The notes below the pieces were generated by a model. It was given only the letters and a program-made list of their open reading frames with translations, had not been told where the DNA came from and made no database searches. Positions 1-7,292 of a stretch of 64,000 bases of DNA are shown here, piece by piece. The position numbers and the translations under genes were made by a program. The first letter of the stretch is position 1; each line of letters begins with the position of its first letter. This stretch comes from Microbacteriaceae bacterium (GTDB lineage Bacteria; Actinomycetota; Actinomycetes; Actinomycetales; Microbacteriaceae), in NCBI GenBank assembly GCA_009780695.1, contig WQZN01000014.1, positions 1-64,000 of the forward strand, in the 5' to 3' direction.

Positions 1-1194
1 GGCACGATCCACCTGTCGAACCTGTGCACCGAGATCTGCCTGCCGCAGGACATCGACAACATCGCGGTGTGCAACCTGGCATCCATCAACCTGCCGCGCC
101 ACCTGCGCGCCGACGGCACCTTCGACTGGGCGTCCATCGAGCGCTCCGCCCGCCTCGCCGTGCGCCAGCTCGACAACCTGATCGACATCACGATGTCGTC
201 GGTTCCCGAGGCCGACAACGCCAACCTGAACAACCGCGCCATCGGCCTCGGCATGATGGGCTTCACCGACATCGTCGAGAAGCTCGGCCTCGCCTACGAT
301 TCGGAGGAGGCGTACGACCTGATCGATGAGATCGCCGAGCGCATCTCGTACTACGCGATCAGCGAGTCGGCCGACCTCGCCGAAGCGCGCGGCGCCTACC
401 CGAACTTCGCCGGCTCGCGCTGGAGCCAGGGCCTCGTGCCGTTCGACACGCTCGCCCTCACCGAGGCCGACCGCGGAGTACCGATCCAGGTCAGCCGCCG
501 CACCACGATGGACTGGGACGCCCTGCGCGCCCGCGTCGCGAAGGGCATGCGCAACGCCACGCTCATGGCCGTCGCGCCGACCGCCTCGATCGGCCTCGTC
601 GCCGGCACGACCCCCGGCTTCGACCCGCAGTTCTCGCAGATCTTCAGCCGCTCGACCTCGAACGGCAAGTTCCTCGAGGTCAACACCAACCTCGTGAACG
701 CGCTGCAGGAGCACGGCCTGTGGGAGATGGTGCGCGAGCAGGTGCTGCGCAGCCAGGGCGACATCCAGGGCATCGCCGCGATCCCCGACGAGATCAAGCA
801 GGTCTACAAGACGAGCTTCCAGCTCTCGCCGTACGCCTTCCTCGAGGTCGCCGCCCGCGCCCAGAAGTGGATCGACCAGGCCATCAGCCGCAACATGTAC
901 CTCGAGTCGCGCGACCTGTCCGACATGGTCGACATCTACGTCGCCGCGTGGGAGCGCGGTGTCAAGACGACGTACTACCTGCACATGAAGCCGCGTCACC
1001 AGGCCGAGCAGTCGACCGTGCGCGTCAACAAGAGCGAGGAGATCGGCGGCGAGCGCAAGGGCTTCGGCGCGGCCGGCGCCGGCGCCGCGGCATCCGCCCC
1101 GGCAGCCGAGCCCGCCACGGCGGGCGCACCCGCCCGACGCGGCTTCGGCTTCGGCGGTCTCACCTCGGCCACCACCGACTCGGAAGGCAAGTAA
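1..1194 (+). CDS. nrdA: Ribonucleoside-diphosphate reductase alpha subunit (5' end outside the window)
   Basis: Catalytic subunit of class I ribonucleotide reductase, which reduces ribonucleotides to deoxyribonucleotides. Only the last 397 residues are visible and the frame is open from base 1. NLCTEI puts the thiyl-radical cysteine at visible residue 9, CNLASINL supplies the redox-partner cysteine at residue 24, and the tyrosine pair of the radical pathway is at residues 325-326 (TTYYLHMKP). After the KPRHQAEQSTVR segment the protein ends in an Ala/Pro/Gly-rich tail (ARRGFGFGGL...) with no cysteine at all, although class I enzymes usually carry a shuttle pair of cysteines there. The gene is followed five bases later by nrdB, so the two are co-transcribed. 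The identification is secure; the missing shuttle cysteines are unusual. Confidence 0.95.
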   Translation, partial: GTIHLSNLCTEICLPQDIDNIAVCNLASINLPRHLRADGTFDWASIERSARLAVRQLDNLIDITMSSVPEADNANLNNRAIGLGMMGFTDIVEKLGLAYDSEEAYDLIDEIAERISYYAISESADLAEARGAYPNFAGSRWSQGLVPFDTLALTEADRGVPIQVSRRTTMDWDALRARVAKGMRNATLMAVAPTASIGLVAGTTPGFDPQFSQIFSRSTSNGKFLEVNTNLVNALQEHGLWEMVREQVLRSQGDIQGIAAIPDEIKQVYKTSFQLSPYAFLEVAARAQKWIDQAISRNMYLESRDLSDMVDIYVAAWERGVKTTYYLHMKPRHQAEQSTVRVNKSEEIGGERKGFGAAGAGAAASAPAAEPATAGAPARRGFGFGGLTSATTDSEGK

Positions 1195-1199
1195 TCCAG

Positions 1200-2183
1200 A
1201 TGGGAATCCTCGGCACGGGCGTCAAGGACGGCCTGCTCCTCAAGCCGATCACCTACCAGTGGGCGATGGACCTCTACGACCAGGCGGTCGCCAACACCTG
1301 GTTCCCCAACGAGATCCAGCTCGGTGAAGACCTGGCCGACTTCAAGAAGATGACCGACGAGGAACGCCACGCCGTCACCTTCCTGATCTCGTACTTCAAC
1401 CCGAACGAGCTGCTCGTCAACAAGGCGCTCGCGTTCGGCGTCTACCCCTACGTCAAGGCTCCCGAGGCGCACCTGTACCTCGCGAAGCAGATGTGGGAGG
1501 AGGCGAACCACTGCATGTCGTTCGAGTACATGCTCGAGACCTTCCCCATCGACCGCGACGAGGCGTACAACGCCCACGTCGACATCCCGTCGATGGCCCG
1601 CAAGGAAGAGTTCGAGGTCACGTACATCCGCCGCATGACGGAGGAAACGCTCGACATCACGACGACCGAGGGCAAGCAGGACTTCATCCGCAACCTCGTG
1701 GCGTACAACATCATCCTCGAGGGCATCTGGTTCTACTCGGGCTTCATGGTCGCGCTCTCGTTCCGCCAGCGGAACCTGTTGCGCAACTTCGGCTCCCTCA
1801 TGGACTGGGTCGTGCGCGACGAGTCGCTGCACCTCAAGTTCGGCATGAACCTGATCCTCACGGTGCTCGACGAGAACCCCGACCTGCAGACCGCCGAGTT
1901 CGCGGCCGAGATCAAGCAGATGATCCTCGACGCGGTCGAGATGGAGGAGCAGTACAACCGCGACCTGCTGCCGAACGGCATCCTCGGCCTCAACGCGAAC
2001 TACATCAACCAGTACGTGCGCTACCTCGCCGACCGCCGCCTCGAAGAGCTCGGCTTCGAGCCCGAGTACAAGGTGACGAACCCCGCGAAATGGATGGCCA
2101 CCGCCAACGACACGCTCGAGCTCGTCAACTTCTTCGAGTCGACGAACACCTCGTACGAGTCGAACGCGAAGGCGTCGAGCTAG
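1200..2183 (+). CDS. nrdB: Ribonucleoside-diphosphate reductase beta subunit, class Ic-like (Phe at the radical Tyr site)
   Basis: Radical-generating metal subunit, 327 aa. Candidate metal ligands are E70 (NELLVNKAL), E101 and H104 (EEANHCMSF), E174 (IILEGIWFY), and E208 and H211 (RDESLHLKFG). The residue matching the tyrosyl-radical Tyr of E. coli NrdB (E-x-x-H-x-x-x-Y) is F108. The first ligand is Glu rather than Asp, and E70 and E101 are 31 residues apart, as in the Chlamydia trachomatis class Ic protein, which uses a Mn/Fe cofactor instead of a tyrosyl radical. The C-terminal NFFESTNTSYE keeps a Tyr for the radical relay. ATG at 1200 follows the nrdA stop with GGAAGG upstream. Metal content is inferred from family knowledge, not seen. 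Confidence 0.95.
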   Translation: MGILGTGVKDGLLLKPITYQWAMDLYDQAVANTWFPNEIQLGEDLADFKKMTDEERHAVTFLISYFNPNELLVNKALAFGVYPYVKAPEAHLYLAKQMWEEANHCMSFEYMLETFPIDRDEAYNAHVDIPSMARKEEFEVTYIRRMTEETLDITTTEGKQDFIRNLVAYNIILEGIWFYSGFMVALSFRQRNLLRNFGSLMDWVVRDESLHLKFGMNLILTVLDENPDLQTAEFAAEIKQMILDAVEMEEQYNRDLLPNGILGLNANYINQYVRYLADRRLEELGFEPEYKVTNPAKWMATANDTLELVNFFESTNTSYESNAKASS

Positions 2184-2197
2184 TCGCAGCGCTGTGC

Positions 2198-2231
2198 TGT
2201 GCGGGATGCCTCGGCCGAGGCGTCCCGCACA
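2198..2231. repeat. 17-bp inverted repeat without a loop
   Basis: Arms 2198-2214 and 2215-2231 are complementary apart from one G-T pair and meet at CGGCCG. It lies just after nrdB and before a second hairpin, and probably helps to end the nrdAB transcript. Confidence 0.7.
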
Positions 2232-2235
2232 GCGA

Positions 2236-2270
2236 GAAGCCCCGCACCTCTGCATGAGGCGCGGGGCTTC
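2236..2270. terminator. Bidirectional terminator between nrdB and the DUF4190 gene
   Basis: GAAGCCCCGC (2236-2245) pairs with GCGGGGCTTC (2261-2270), with an inner CCTC/GAGG pairing. It sits between convergent genes, and the outer GAAG/CTTC leaves a short T/C run after the stem in one direction. Confidence 0.75.
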
Positions 2271-2295
2271 TGCGCGTTCGGCAGGACGGGTGCCG

Positions 2296-2607
2296 TCAGC
2301 TGCCGGCGGCCCGGTGCGCGGTCACGATGATGACGATGAGCCCGATCCAGAGCAGGGTGAAGACGACCCCGAGCGTGATGCCCGCCTTCGCGAGGCCCTC
2401 GCCCCGCAGGCCGCGCCTCTTGATGCGCACGTAGGCGGCGGTCGAGATGATCAGCCCGATGAGGCTCAAGAGGAAGGCGAAGACGAAGCCGACGACCGCG
2501 AGCGCGCTGAACCTGTCCGAACGGGGCGGGACGGGCGGCTCCAGCTCGGCCTCGTCGCCGGCCCCCGGGCGGAACGGAGGGCGGGTCGGCGGTGTGGAAT
2601 CGGACAT
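2296..2607 (-). CDS. DUF4190-like small membrane protein
   Basis: A 103-residue protein with a Pro/Ser-rich cytoplasmic N-terminus (SDSTPPTRPPFRPG), a first membrane segment at about residues 33-57 (ALAVVGFVFAFLLSLIGLII), a basic loop RIKRRGLRGEGLAKAG and a second membrane segment at about 76-97. This two-helix layout with RGLRGEGLAKAGI between the helices is typical of the DUF4190 family, whose function is unknown. The ATG at 2607 is preferred over an upstream one because AGAGGAAACC lies just before it. It is convergent with nrdB and divergent from the sulfurtransferase gene. Confidence 0.75.
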   Translation of the reverse strand: MSDSTPPTRPPFRPGAGDEAELEPPVPPRSDRFSALAVVGFVFAFLLSLIGLIISTAAYVRIKRRGLRGEGLAKAGITLGVVFTLLWIGLIVIIVTAHRAAGS

Positions 2608-2656
2608 CCAGGTTTCCTCTCGATACGGGGCGGCCCCGATGGCGAGATTATCCGGA

Positions 2657-2662
2657 TACGGT
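2657..2662 (+). promoter_or_regulatory. Leaderless-type -10 (TACGGT) of the sulfurtransferase gene
   Basis: TACGGT ends six bases before the ATG at 2669, so transcription should start at or next to the start codon. No Shine-Dalgarno sequence is visible. Confidence 0.5.
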
Positions 2663-2668
2663 CGGTTC

Positions 2669-3541
2669 ATGAGCGAAGCCGACCGCCCGATCCTGACCGC
2701 GCCCGCCGAGCTCGAGACCGCACTGCGCGACGGCCGCTACGCCGACGGCGGCCCGGTGCGCGTGCTGGACGTGCGCTGGCGCCTGGACCAGCCGGACGGC
2801 CGCGCCGACTTCGAGCTCGGTCACATCCCCGGCGCGGTCTACGTCGACCTCGACACCGAGCTCGCTCTGCCGCCCGAGCAGCGCCGCCCCGCGGACGGCC
2901 GCCACCCGTTGCCCGCCGTCGAGGTGCTGCAGCAGGCCGCACGGGCATGGGGCCTCGACGCGGGTGACACGGTCGTCGTCTACGACGACCTCAAGAACCT
3001 GTCCTCGGCGCGCGCCTGGTGGCTGCTGCGCCACGCGGGCGTCGCGGACGTGCGGCTGCTCGACGGCAGCCTGCGCGCGTGGACGAGCGCGGGGAACCCG
3101 CTCGAGACCGGGCCGACGGATGCCCCGACGCCCGGCTCCGTGACGCTCGCCTACGGCGCGCTGCCGGTGATCCCGCTCGACGGGGTGCTGGAGTTCGCGG
3201 CATCCGGCACGCTGCTCGACGCGCGTGCGGCAGACCGCTATCGGGGCGAGGTCGAGCCCGTCGACCCGCGCCCGGGCCACATCCCCGGGGCGGTCAGCGC
3301 GCCCACGACCGAGAACGTCGACGCAGCCGGCCGCTTCCTGACGCCGAGCGAGCTGCGCGCCCGCTTCGCGGCCGTGGGCGTGACGGATGCCGCACCCGTC
3401 GGCGCGTACTGCGGCAGCGGTGTCACGGCGGCGCACGAGGCCGTCGCGCTCACGCTCGCTGGCTTCGAGCCGGCGCTCTTCCCGGGCTCGTACAGCCAGT
3501 GGTCGAACCACCCCGAGCTGCCGGTGGCGCTCGGCGCGTAG
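2669..3541 (+). CDS. sseA: Sulfurtransferase (thiosulfate/3-mercaptopyruvate type)
   Basis: Tandem rhodanese protein of 290 aa that moves sulfane sulfur from thiosulfate or 3-mercaptopyruvate to a thiophilic acceptor. The N-terminal domain (LDVRWRL, GHIPGAVYVDLD, VVYDDLKNLSSARAWW) has no active-site cysteine, as expected for the inactive half. The C-terminal domain has GHIPGAV again and the loop AYCGSGVTA with catalytic Cys248. CGSGV(T/S) loops are usual for mercaptopyruvate sulfurtransferases. The ATG at 2669 is preceded by a -10-like hexamer rather than a ribosome binding site. The exact donor cannot be decided from sequence. Confidence 0.85.
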   Translation: MSEADRPILTAPAELETALRDGRYADGGPVRVLDVRWRLDQPDGRADFELGHIPGAVYVDLDTELALPPEQRRPADGRHPLPAVEVLQQAARAWGLDAGDTVVVYDDLKNLSSARAWWLLRHAGVADVRLLDGSLRAWTSAGNPLETGPTDAPTPGSVTLAYGALPVIPLDGVLEFAASGTLLDARAADRYRGEVEPVDPRPGHIPGAVSAPTTENVDAAGRFLTPSELRARFAAVGVTDAAPVGAYCGSGVTAAHEAVALTLAGFEPALFPGSYSQWSNHPELPVALGA

Positions 3542-3551
3542 GTCTCTGCAC

Positions 3552-3608
3552 CCAGGTGTGAGTTCGGGCTGGAACCCACGCGAGGTGTGAGCCCGAACTG
3601 CAACCTGG
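3552..3608. repeat. Long intergenic inverted repeat downstream of the sulfurtransferase gene
   Basis: Arms 3552-3570 and 3590-3608 can pair over 19 positions with a 3-base central mismatch. The outer part is CCAGGT/ACCTGG and the inner part AGTTCGGGCT/AGCCCGAACT. It belongs to the set of long 3'-intergenic hairpins in this window and may act as a terminator. Confidence 0.65.
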
Positions 3609-3699
3609 GAGAGGTTCGCGCGGCTGCTGGCAACCCCTTGCCGATGTGCACCGGCGGGGCGATCATCTAAAGACCATCGACACACAGTGCGAGGTCGCA

Positions 3700-4386
3700 A
3701 TGAGTGAACGCATAACGGCACCGGACTACCTGCCCCGACTCGGGGCCGGGCGGCATCGTTCGGCCAGGCGCGGCGCCTGTTTCATGGAGTTCGCGTCCTA
3801 CCTCGCGGGGGAGCGCTGGAGCGATCACCCCGCCTGCACCGACCCGGTGCTCGCCGCGCTGGCGCGCGCCGTGAACGACCTGGTCGGCGACCATCGGCGG
3901 CAGGAGCTGCTGAGGGATGTCCCGCGGGTCATCGGCATGAGGGGGTCGCCGGCCGACACGCTGCGCGTCGCCGCGAGCGCTGCGGCCTCGGCGCTGCCGG
4001 TCTCGAGCATGCACCGCCAGCACGCCCTCGCGGTCGGCCTGCGCGCCGCGCTCGCGGCTCTCGACGCCATGGGTGTGCACGCGCCCGAGCTCGAGGCGCG
4101 GGCGCAGCTCGCGTTCGCCGCGGCCCCGGGCGCGGTCGCCTGGGTCGAGCGGCACACCGAGTTCCACGCCCGCATCCCGACCGGCCGCGAAGAGCGCGCC
4201 GGGCTCGAGATCGTGCGCGTGGCGGCGTGCGGCATCGCCGAGGCCTGCGTCTGGGACGCCGACGACCGGCTGATCGACATGCTGCGCACGGCGATCGCCG
4301 ACTTCGAGGCGGTGCACCCGCGGGTCGAGGTGCGGCAGCCGATCAGGATGCCGGCGGCCCCGGCATCCTCGCCCGCCACCGCCTGA
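3700..4386 (+). CDS. Conserved actinobacterial protein of unknown function
   Basis: A 228-residue soluble protein, not recognised as any enzyme. The N-terminal half has RRGACFMEFASYLAGERWSD followed by HPACTDPVLAALARAVND, a Cys/His-containing block that looks conserved. The rest is Ala-rich and helical, ending with a basic, Pro-rich tail. There is no signal peptide and no membrane segment. ATG 3700 was chosen over an in-frame ATG at 3646 because GAGG lies eight bases before it and the upstream residues look non-coding. It is followed by two long hairpins and then the convergent ppc gene. Confidence 0.7.
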   Translation: MSERITAPDYLPRLGAGRHRSARRGACFMEFASYLAGERWSDHPACTDPVLAALARAVNDLVGDHRRQELLRDVPRVIGMRGSPADTLRVAASAAASALPVSSMHRQHALAVGLRAALAALDAMGVHAPELEARAQLAFAAAPGAVAWVERHTEFHARIPTGREERAGLEIVRVAACGIAEACVWDADDRLIDMLRTAIADFEAVHPRVEVRQPIRMPAAPASSPATA

Positions 4387-4395
4387 CCGGAACTC

Positions 4396-4454
4396 GCCGG
4401 TCGTCACCTGCGCACAGTGCGCGCGCCGGTCACTGTGCACAAGTGACGACCGGC
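4396..4454. repeat. Long hairpin, GTCGTCAC-TGTGCACA family, copy 1
   Basis: Arms 4396-4419 and 4431-4454 pair at 22 of 24 positions around an 11-base loop. The right arm contains CACTGTGCACAAGTGACGAC. The same core recurs at 4469-4525 and 58308-58370. It lies between convergent genes and probably acts as a terminator. Confidence 0.75.
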
Positions 4455-4468
4455 GGCCCGAACGACGA

Positions 4469-4525
4469 CGAGTCGTCACCTCTGCACGGTGCCGAGCGCG
4501 TCGACTGTGCGGAAGTGACGACTCG
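4469..4525. repeat. Long hairpin, GTCGTCAC-TGTGCACA family, copy 2
   Basis: Arms 4469-4490 and 4504-4525 pair at about 19 of 22 positions around a 13-base loop. The right arm reads ACTGTGCGGAAGTGACGACT, a variant of copy 1, placed 14 bases after it. Confidence 0.7.
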
Positions 4526-4550
4526 CGGTCGTCTTCGGATGAGCGCCCGA

Positions 4551-7214
4551 TCAGCCCGTGTTCTGCAGGCCGGCCGCGACGCCGTTCACGGCGAGCAGCA
4601 TGAGGCGGTGCGGGCGGTCCTCGGCGTCGGCCGAGCCCGTCGCACGGATCTCGCGCAGGGCGCGCAGCTGCAGCAGCGAGAGCGCGTCGACGTACGGCGA
4701 GCGCAGCTGAACGGCGCGCTGCAGCACGGCGCGGCCCTCGAGCAGCTCGCTCTGACCGGAGGTCAGCAGCACCTGCTCGTGGGTGAGCGCCATCTCGTCG
4801 AGCACGAGCTGGGCGAGGTCGTCGCGGTCGCCGAGCGCGAGGTAGCGGCGGGCGAGGCGCTCGTCGGTCTTCGCGAGCGACATCTGCACGTTGTCGATCA
4901 TCGTGCGGAACAGCGGCCACTCGGCATACGCCGAACGCAGCAGCTCGGTGTCGCCGACCGAGGCGAGCGCCGTGCCGAGACCGAACCAGCCGGTCAGGTT
5001 GACGCGGGCCTGCGACCAGGCGAACACCCACGGGATCGCGCGCAGGTCCTCGAGCGACTCGAGCGAGAGGCCGCGGCGCGCGGGGCGCGAGCCGAGCGCG
5101 AGCAGGCCCACCTCTTCCTGCGGGGTGACGCGGCCGAACCACTGCGCGAAGCCCTCGGCGTGCACGAGCTCGTAGAAGCGGTTGCGGCTCGACTCGTCGA
5201 GCTGCGCGGCGAGCGAGGCGTAGGTGGCGGATGCCTGCGCGTTGCGCGCCTGGTTCGAGGGCGCCTCGGCGAGCAGCGTCGCGCTCGCCATCTGCTCGAG
5301 GTGGCGCGCGGCGATCGTCTGGTCGCCGTACTGGGCGAAGATGACCTCACCCTGCTCGGTGAGCTTGAAGCGGCCGTCGACCGAGTGCGGCGGCTGGGCG
5401 AGCACGGCCTCGTTGGCGGGGCCGCCGCCGCGGCCGAGGGCGCCGCCGCGGCCGTGGAAGAGCGTGAGCTCGATGTCGTTGTTCTTCGCCCATTCGGCGA
5501 TGCGGCTCTGCGCGCTGTACAGCGCGAGGGTCGCCGAGACGGGGCCGACGTCCTTGGACGAGTCCGAGTAGCCGAGCATGACCTCGAGCTTGCGGCCGGT
5601 CGCGGCGAGGCGCGCCTGGACGGGCTCGAGCTCGAGCGCGCCCGTGAGGATGTCGACCGAGTTGTTCAGATCGGCGAAGGTCTCGAACAGCGGGATGACG
5701 TCGAGCACGGGCGCGTCGGCGCCGAGCGCGTGCTGCGCGAGCTCGTAGACGTTGCCGAGGTCCTCCGACGACTGCGTGAACGAGACGATGTAGCGACGCG
5801 CCGCGTTGACGCCGAAGCGCTTCTGCAGGCTCTGGATCGTGTGGAAGACCTCGAGCACCTCGTCGGTGAGCTCGGAGTGCGAGCCGCCGGCGCGCAGCTC
5901 GGCGAGCACCTGGCGGTGCACCTTCGAGTGCTGGCGCACCTCGAGGTCGGCGAGGTGGAAGCCGAAGGTCTCGACCTGCCAGATGAGGTGCTGCAGCTCG
6001 CCCGAGGCCGCGCGCGTGGCGCCGCCCTCGCGCAGCGACGACTGGATCGTGCGCAGCTCGGCGAGCAGCTCGCTCGGGCCGGTGTATGCGAGGTCGGCGT
6101 CGCGGGTGCGCGTCGCGATGATGCGGCGCGTGATGAAGAGCAGGGCGCGACGATGCGGCTCGGTGTGCGAGCGCTGCTCGAGCTCGTCGGCGGCGAAGCC
6201 CCCGAGGGCGCGCTGGCGCGTCCACAGCTCGTTCAGGGCCGCCGATGCCGGGGCGTCCTCGGCGGACAGCGTCAGAGTGCGCCCGATGCGGGTCGCCGCG
6301 TGCTCGTAGCCGAGCAGCACGTGCTCGCTCGCGATCGACGCGGCCTGCCGGGTCACCTTGGCGGTCACGAAGGGGTTGCCGTCGCGGTCGGCGCCGATCC
6401 AGGAGCCGTAGCGGACGAAGGAGGTCGCGCGCGCCGGCGCGACGCCGGCCTCGGCGCCGAGCAGCCAGTCGTCGAGCGCGCGGTAGACGCGCGGGACGAC
6501 CTGGAACAGCGACGTGTCGAACACGTTCATCGCCGTGCGGACCTCGTCGACGGGCGTCGGCCGCTGCGAGCGCAGGGGGCTCGTGCGCCACAGCGTGTCG
6601 ATCTCTTCGAGCAGGCGGCGCTCGTTCTCGATGCCGGCGGCGTAGCCGAGGCGCGGGTCCTCGCGCTCCTGCAGCAGCGCGGCGATGCGGCGGATCGCAC
6701 CGGAGATCGCGGGGCGGCGGGCCTCGGTCGGGTGCGCGGTGAGCACGGGGTGGAAGCGCAGCGCGGCGACGCGCTTCGCGGTCTCCTCGGCGCCGACCTC
6801 GGCCGTGAGCTGCGTGATGGCGCCCGCGAAGGTGTCGGTGCGCGTCTCGGCGCGACCCGGCACGTCCCGCTCGCGCAGGCGGCGGATGCGGTGCTGCTCC
6901 TCGGCGAGGTTCACGAGGTGGAAGTAGGCGGTGAAGGCGCGGGCGACCTGCTCGGCGCGCTCGGGCGAGAACCCTGCGACGAGCGTCTCGGCCTCGCTGA
7001 AGCTCGCCTGGTCGTCTTCCGCATACGCCGCGATCGACAGCGTGCGCAGCTTCTCGACGTCGTCGAGAAGACCGGGATCGATGGCGGACAGCACCCGTCC
7101 GAGCAAGCCGCCGAGCGTGCGGACGTCGGCGCGGAGGGTTTCATCTACCTCAGCGCGGACGGACTGCCGGTGGCGAGAGGGCGACGGTGCGGTGGTGTTC
7201 TCAAGGTCGCTCAC
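4551..7214 (-). CDS. ppc: Phosphoenolpyruvate carboxylase
   Basis: Adds bicarbonate to phosphoenolpyruvate to make oxaloacetate, the main anaplerotic step in many actinobacteria. At 887 aa it has the usual family length. Catalytic landmarks are VLTAHPTEARRPAI with His161, GYSDSSKDVG, FHGRGGALGRGGGPA (the Gly-rich loop that closes over the intermediate) and the extreme C-terminal GLQNTG, which is typical of the family and needed for activity. The GTG start at 7214 has no clear ribosome binding site but has TAACCT six bases upstream, which suggests a leaderless transcript separate from the hrpA gene 78 bases upstream. Confidence 0.97.
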   Translation of the reverse strand: MSDLENTTAPSPSRHRQSVRAEVDETLRADVRTLGGLLGRVLSAIDPGLLDDVEKLRTLSIAAYAEDDQASFSEAETLVAGFSPERAEQVARAFTAYFHLVNLAEEQHRIRRLRERDVPGRAETRTDTFAGAITQLTAEVGAEETAKRVAALRFHPVLTAHPTEARRPAISGAIRRIAALLQEREDPRLGYAAGIENERRLLEEIDTLWRTSPLRSQRPTPVDEVRTAMNVFDTSLFQVVPRVYRALDDWLLGAEAGVAPARATSFVRYGSWIGADRDGNPFVTAKVTRQAASIASEHVLLGYEHAATRIGRTLTLSAEDAPASAALNELWTRQRALGGFAADELEQRSHTEPHRRALLFITRRIIATRTRDADLAYTGPSELLAELRTIQSSLREGGATRAASGELQHLIWQVETFGFHLADLEVRQHSKVHRQVLAELRAGGSHSELTDEVLEVFHTIQSLQKRFGVNAARRYIVSFTQSSEDLGNVYELAQHALGADAPVLDVIPLFETFADLNNSVDILTGALELEPVQARLAATGRKLEVMLGYSDSSKDVGPVSATLALYSAQSRIAEWAKNNDIELTLFHGRGGALGRGGGPANEAVLAQPPHSVDGRFKLTEQGEVIFAQYGDQTIAARHLEQMASATLLAEAPSNQARNAQASATYASLAAQLDESSRNRFYELVHAEGFAQWFGRVTPQEEVGLLALGSRPARRGLSLESLEDLRAIPWVFAWSQARVNLTGWFGLGTALASVGDTELLRSAYAEWPLFRTMIDNVQMSLAKTDERLARRYLALGDRDDLAQLVLDEMALTHEQVLLTSGQSELLEGRAVLQRAVQLRSPYVDALSLLQLRALREIRATGSADAEDRPHRLMLLAVNGVAAGLQNTG

Positions 7215-7220
7215 CGCGCC

Positions 7221-7226
7221 AGGTTA
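7221..7226 (-). promoter_or_regulatory. Leaderless-type -10 (TAACCT) of ppc
   Basis: On the minus strand TAACCT is followed by six bases and the GTG start codon. Confidence 0.5.
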
Positions 7227-7292
7227 CGGGACGCACCGCGGGCACGACGAATCGGGCCGACTCAGTGACGCATCCTCGCGACCGGCCGACGC

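Noticed and set aside
4396-4525. The tandem hairpins as a small CRISPR array.
   Set aside because: The units are inverted repeats, not regularly spaced direct repeats with unique spacers, and no cas genes are present.
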